Positions 13,757 through 15,847 of a stretch of DNA of 15,847 bases are shown here, in pieces. Numbering within the stretch: position 1 is the first letter of the stretch; each line of letters begins with the position of its first letter. Source of the stretch: Bacteroidales bacterium (GTDB lineage Bacteria; Bacteroidota; Bacteroidia; Bacteroidales; Bacteroidaceae); NCBI GenBank assembly GCA_004555425.1, contig SFID01000045.1, forward strand, positions 1 through 15,847, in the 5' to 3' direction. The translations under genes and the position numbers were made by a program. The notes beneath the pieces were generated by a model. The model ran no database searches. It was not told where the DNA came from and saw nothing but the letters and a program-made list of their open reading frames with translations.

Positions 13757-14596
13757 ATGCGTTTCCTCCTCCCCATCCTTCTTCTCCTTCTCCTTCCCAG
13801 TTGCACCCAGCAGCCCAAGACAGAGCGTGTGCTGATCGTTAGCATTGAGCCGCTGCGGTATGTCACCGAAGCGTTGGCTGGCGACAAGTTTGAGGTGAAG
13901 ACGATTACGCCCAAGGGGGCTAATCCCGAAACTTATTCTCCCACGCTCCAGCAGATGGAGGAACTCTCCTCCTGCACGGCCTACATTCGCGTAGGCACGC
14001 TGGGCTTTGAGAAGACGCAGTTGCGCGCATTCAGCGAGAACTGTCCCCACCTCTATATCGTCAACGCCTCCGAGAAGGTGAGCGAAGTGAGCCCCTGCGG
14101 CGACAAGGACCACGGCGGCGAAATGGACCCTCACACGTGGACGTCGCCCCGCAATATGAATATCATCGCCCTCAATATCTACAAGGCGCTCTGCCACATC
14201 GACCACGCCAACATGCACTACTACGAGGAGCGCCTCAACGCCTTCCTGCAAAAATCGGACAGCATCAGTCGCGAGGTGAACAAGCGGCTTGCCCATACCA
14301 AGCACCGTACCTTCCTCATCAACCATCCCTCGCTGGGCCACTTTGCCCTGCAATACAATTTGCGACAAATCAGCGTGGAGCACGAGGGCAAGGAAGCCTC
14401 TGCGGCCCGCGTGCAAACGCTCATCGACGAGTGCCGCAAGGACTGCGTACAGGTGATTCTCTGCCAAGAACAACACAGCGACCGCACCACGCAGACCATC
14501 GCCAAGGAACTGGGCCTGCCCATCCGCACCATCAATCCCCTGTCCTACGATTGGGACAAGGAAATCGTGCGCATCGCTGACCTCATCGCCCAATAA
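13757..14596 (+). CDS. znuA: zinc/manganese-type ABC transporter substrate-binding lipoprotein (ZnuA-like)
   Basis: This 279-residue cluster A-I solute-binding protein presents a divalent metal (zinc or manganese) to an ABC importer. The signal peptide ends in a lipobox (LLLLPSC, Cys16), so it is a lipoprotein anchored outside the inner membrane. Family landmarks: VSIEPLRYVTEALAGDKFEV, then KGANPETYSPTLQQM, where the usual metal-binding His of the DPHxxEPT motif is Glu58; DPHTWTSP (H126); NHPSLGHFALQYNL (H190/H195); EQHSDRTTQTIAKELG (E238/H240); and NPLSYDWDKEI near the end. The His-rich loop of typical zinc proteins is reduced to KDHGGE. Its ATPase partner follows after 69 bp, but the permease is not in the window. 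Zinc against manganese cannot be decided from the sequence. Confidence 0.88.
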   Translation: MRFLLPILLLLLLPSCTQQPKTERVLIVSIEPLRYVTEALAGDKFEVKTITPKGANPETYSPTLQQMEELSSCTAYIRVGTLGFEKTQLRAFSENCPHLYIVNASEKVSEVSPCGDKDHGGEMDPHTWTSPRNMNIIALNIYKALCHIDHANMHYYEERLNAFLQKSDSISREVNKRLAHTKHRTFLINHPSLGHFALQYNLRQISVEHEGKEASAARVQTLIDECRKDCVQVILCQEQHSDRTTQTIAKELGLPIRTINPLSYDWDKEIVRIADLIAQ

Positions 14597-14622
14597 AGGT
14601 AGGTTCTATAAGATACTACCTT
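14596..14622 (+). other. small hairpin between binding-protein and ATPase genes
   Basis: A 7-bp perfect stem, AAGGTAG (14596-14602) and CTACCTT (14616-14622), overlaps the last base of the stop codon. Its left part, AGGTAGGTTCTATAA, recurs at 15376-15390 in the dispersed repeat. No T-tract follows, so it more likely marks a repeat remnant or a processing/stability site than a terminator. Confidence 0.45.
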
Positions 14623-14665
14623 CCAATGAAACTAATTTACAGACCCTAGCTAAACTAGTAGCAAT

Positions 14666-15277
14666 ATGTCGACCCTCCTCTCCCTCCGCAACGTCACTGC
14701 CGCCTACACCGACCGCATCGTCCTCAATGCGTTCAGCCTCGACGTGCACCGCGGCGACTGCCTCCACATCACGGGCGAGAATGGCAGCGGCAAGACCACG
14801 CTGCTGCGCCTCATGGCTGGCCTGCTGCAACCGAAAAGCGGCACGATATGGCGCGCGCCAGGCTGCGTCCTAGGCTATCTGCCCCAATATCGGCGCATCG
14901 ACCGCGAGTTTCCGCTCACGGTGGCCGAGGTGGTGCTCTCGGGCCTCCACGAGCGCAAGCGCCTCATCGGAGGTTTCAAGACGGCACACCGAGAGCGCGC
15001 AGCGGAGATGATGGACCTCATGCAGATTGCCAACCTGGCACGGCGGCCCATCAACGAACTCAGCGGCGGCCAATGGCAGCGCACACTCCTAGCCCGCGCC
15101 CTTGCCTGCGACCCCGACCTCCTCCTCCTTGACGAGCCCGACACCCACCTGGACAACGCGGGCAAACACTTCCTACGCGAACTGCTGGAACGCGAGGCCG
15201 AGCGGCGAACATTGGTGATGGTGAGTCATGATACGCTTTTGGGGATTGGAGGGAAGGTTGTAGGAATTAGGAATTAG
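14666..15277 (+). CDS. znuC: metal ABC transporter ATP-binding protein (ZnuC-like), short C-terminus
   Basis: This cytoplasmic ATPase subunit has all nucleotide-binding motifs: Walker A GENGSGKTT (38-46), Q-loop YLPQYRRID, signature LSGGQWQR, Walker B LLLLDEPDTHLD and the H-loop VSHD. At 203 residues it is shorter than typical ZnuC/MntB ATPases (about 230-260). The deficit includes the C-terminal tail: the final residues VGIRN and the TAG stop are encoded by the 7-bp TAGGAAT repeat that starts at 15261. The catalytic core is complete, so it may still work. It pairs with the binding protein upstream; the channel subunit would have to be encoded beyond the window or elsewhere. Confidence 0.88.
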   Translation: MSTLLSLRNVTAAYTDRIVLNAFSLDVHRGDCLHITGENGSGKTTLLRLMAGLLQPKSGTIWRAPGCVLGYLPQYRRIDREFPLTVAEVVLSGLHERKRLIGGFKTAHRERAAEMMDLMQIANLARRPINELSGGQWQRTLLARALACDPDLLLLDEPDTHLDNAGKHFLRELLEREAERRTLVMVSHDTLLGIGGKVVGIRN

Positions 15278-15309
15278 GAATTAGGAATTAGGAATTAGGA
15301 ATTAGGAAT
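15261..15309 (+). repeat. seven perfect TAGGAAT heptamers
   Basis: Seven uninterrupted copies of the 7-bp unit TAGGAAT run from inside the 3' end of the ATPase gene to 15309. The unit is the one used in the left arm of the element before coaD. No core and no inverted right arm follow, so this is a half element or a slippage-expanded remnant. After it, 15310-15394 carries fragments of the dispersed repeat (GGTACTGCACCTTGGCTTGC; CATTGGAGGTAGGTTCTATA). Confidence 0.92.
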
Positions 15310-15394
15310 TGGAGGAACGGGAAGGTACTGCACCTTGGCTTGCAAGGTTTGGATATGGTGTTCGTTCACATTGGAGGTAGGTTCTATAAATTGT

Positions 15395-15847
15395 AACTAC
15401 TCAGGTCGTTCTAGATTGCGAGGCAACGTGTGGACCTTCGGTTTGCGGTATTTATTTTAACACGAATCATACGAATCTTACTAATTGCGCGGGGTTAACC
15501 TCCAATAAGGAAACAATTCGATTCGTGTTTCTTTAACACGAATCTTTCGAATCTCACTAATTGAGCGGGGTAACGACCCGACTAGAACCATAAAATGGTA
15601 ACTACTCAGGTCGTTCTAGATTGCGAGGCAACGTGTGGACCTTCGGTTTGCGGTATTTATTTTAACACAAATCATACGAATCTTACTAATTGCGCAGGGG
15701 TTAACCTTCAACAAGGAAACAATTCGATTCGTGTTTCTTTAACACGCCCACTTGGAAGTTCTACCCCGCGCGATTAGTAAGATTAGAAAGATTCGTGTTA
15801 AAAGAAACACGAATCGAATTGCCTCACACTTAGAGGTTCTACCCCGC
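15395..15847 (+). repeat. tandem 205-bp interspersed repeat running off the window
   Basis: A unit starting AACTACTCAGGTCGTTCTAG begins at 15395 and again at 15600, a 205-bp period. Each unit contains CAACGTGTGG (15424-15433, 15629-15638), the CGAATC.TACTAATTGCGC module and a hairpin GATTCGTGTT/AACACGAATC (full at 15520-15544). The second unit changes after AACACG at about 15740 to the inverted module (CCCCGCGCGATTAGTAAG) and ends at the window edge. It aligns with 1-360 with roughly twenty differences. There is no gene here. Confidence 0.88.

Noticed and set aside
15261..15309. Telomere-like TTAGGA repeats marking a linear replicon end
   Set aside because: The repeats are short and occur internally in three other places, and the sequence continues beyond them into other repeats.
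15595..15777. 60-codon + strand frame near the right end
   Set aside because: It lies wholly inside the 205-bp tandem repeat and has no protein features.
1..15847. Circular element with overlapping assembly ends
   Set aside because: The two ends are similar but differ at about twenty positions, so they are separate repeat copies; the gene content is chromosomal housekeeping.

Overview
The window looks like a chromosomal contig from a Bacteroidales bacterium (Bacteroidota). The evidence is the gene content (a Bacteroidota-type ParE next to coaD and a secreted S41 peptidase, and a YqaA protein), TAnnTTTG-type promoter boxes, and start codons without clear Shine-Dalgarno sites. Most genes are visibly GC-rich with C/G-ending codons. 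A Prevotella-like genus is possible, but I cannot place it from this sequence alone. All protein-coding genes are on the + strand; two tRNA-Asn genes are on the - strand.

Layout. 1-716 is gene-free and built from an interspersed repeat family, including an inverted arrangement at 111-453 and a 37-bp inverted repeat at 511-633. A - strand terminator (715-748), two identical tRNA-Asn(GTT) genes (763-836 and 865-938) and back-to-back promoter boxes (996-1034) follow. Next come a PfkB-family sugar/nucleoside kinase (1054-2025) and a secreted S41 peptidase (2239-3906). More of the repeat family (about 3990-4172) leads into a visibly AT-rich two-gene islet: a VanZ-like small membrane protein (4210-4674) and a membrane-anchored SHOCT-domain protein (4681-5988). 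A GNAT-type acetyltransferase-like gene (6273-7412) has its own promoter.

The second half holds parE (7565-9643, GTG start, with an unusual Lys/Ala-rich insertion), then coaD, a second S41 peptidase, a polytopic membrane protein and yqaA (9939-13479). These four genes are tightly spaced or overlapping and probably form one transcription unit. A metal-ion ABC uptake pair follows: a lipoprotein binding protein (13757-14596) and its ATPase (14666-15277). No permease gene lies inside the window. From 15261 to the end the sequence is repeats again.

The most unusual content is between the genes. Three elements of about 120-145 bp, made of 7-bp units in inverted orientation around a conserved core, end 7-21 nt before the start codons of parE, coaD and the binding-protein gene. 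Their arms differ from copy to copy, yet the two arms within each copy match. Two of them are preceded by an array of small hairpins whose stems differ but whose linkers (TAGTTTCAAC) are conserved. A fourth block of the 7-mer supplies the last codons and stop codon of the ABC ATPase. Both window ends lie in the same repeat (1-360 and 15490-15847, similar but not identical), so the contig probably broke there. No phage, transposase, CRISPR or defence gene was seen.
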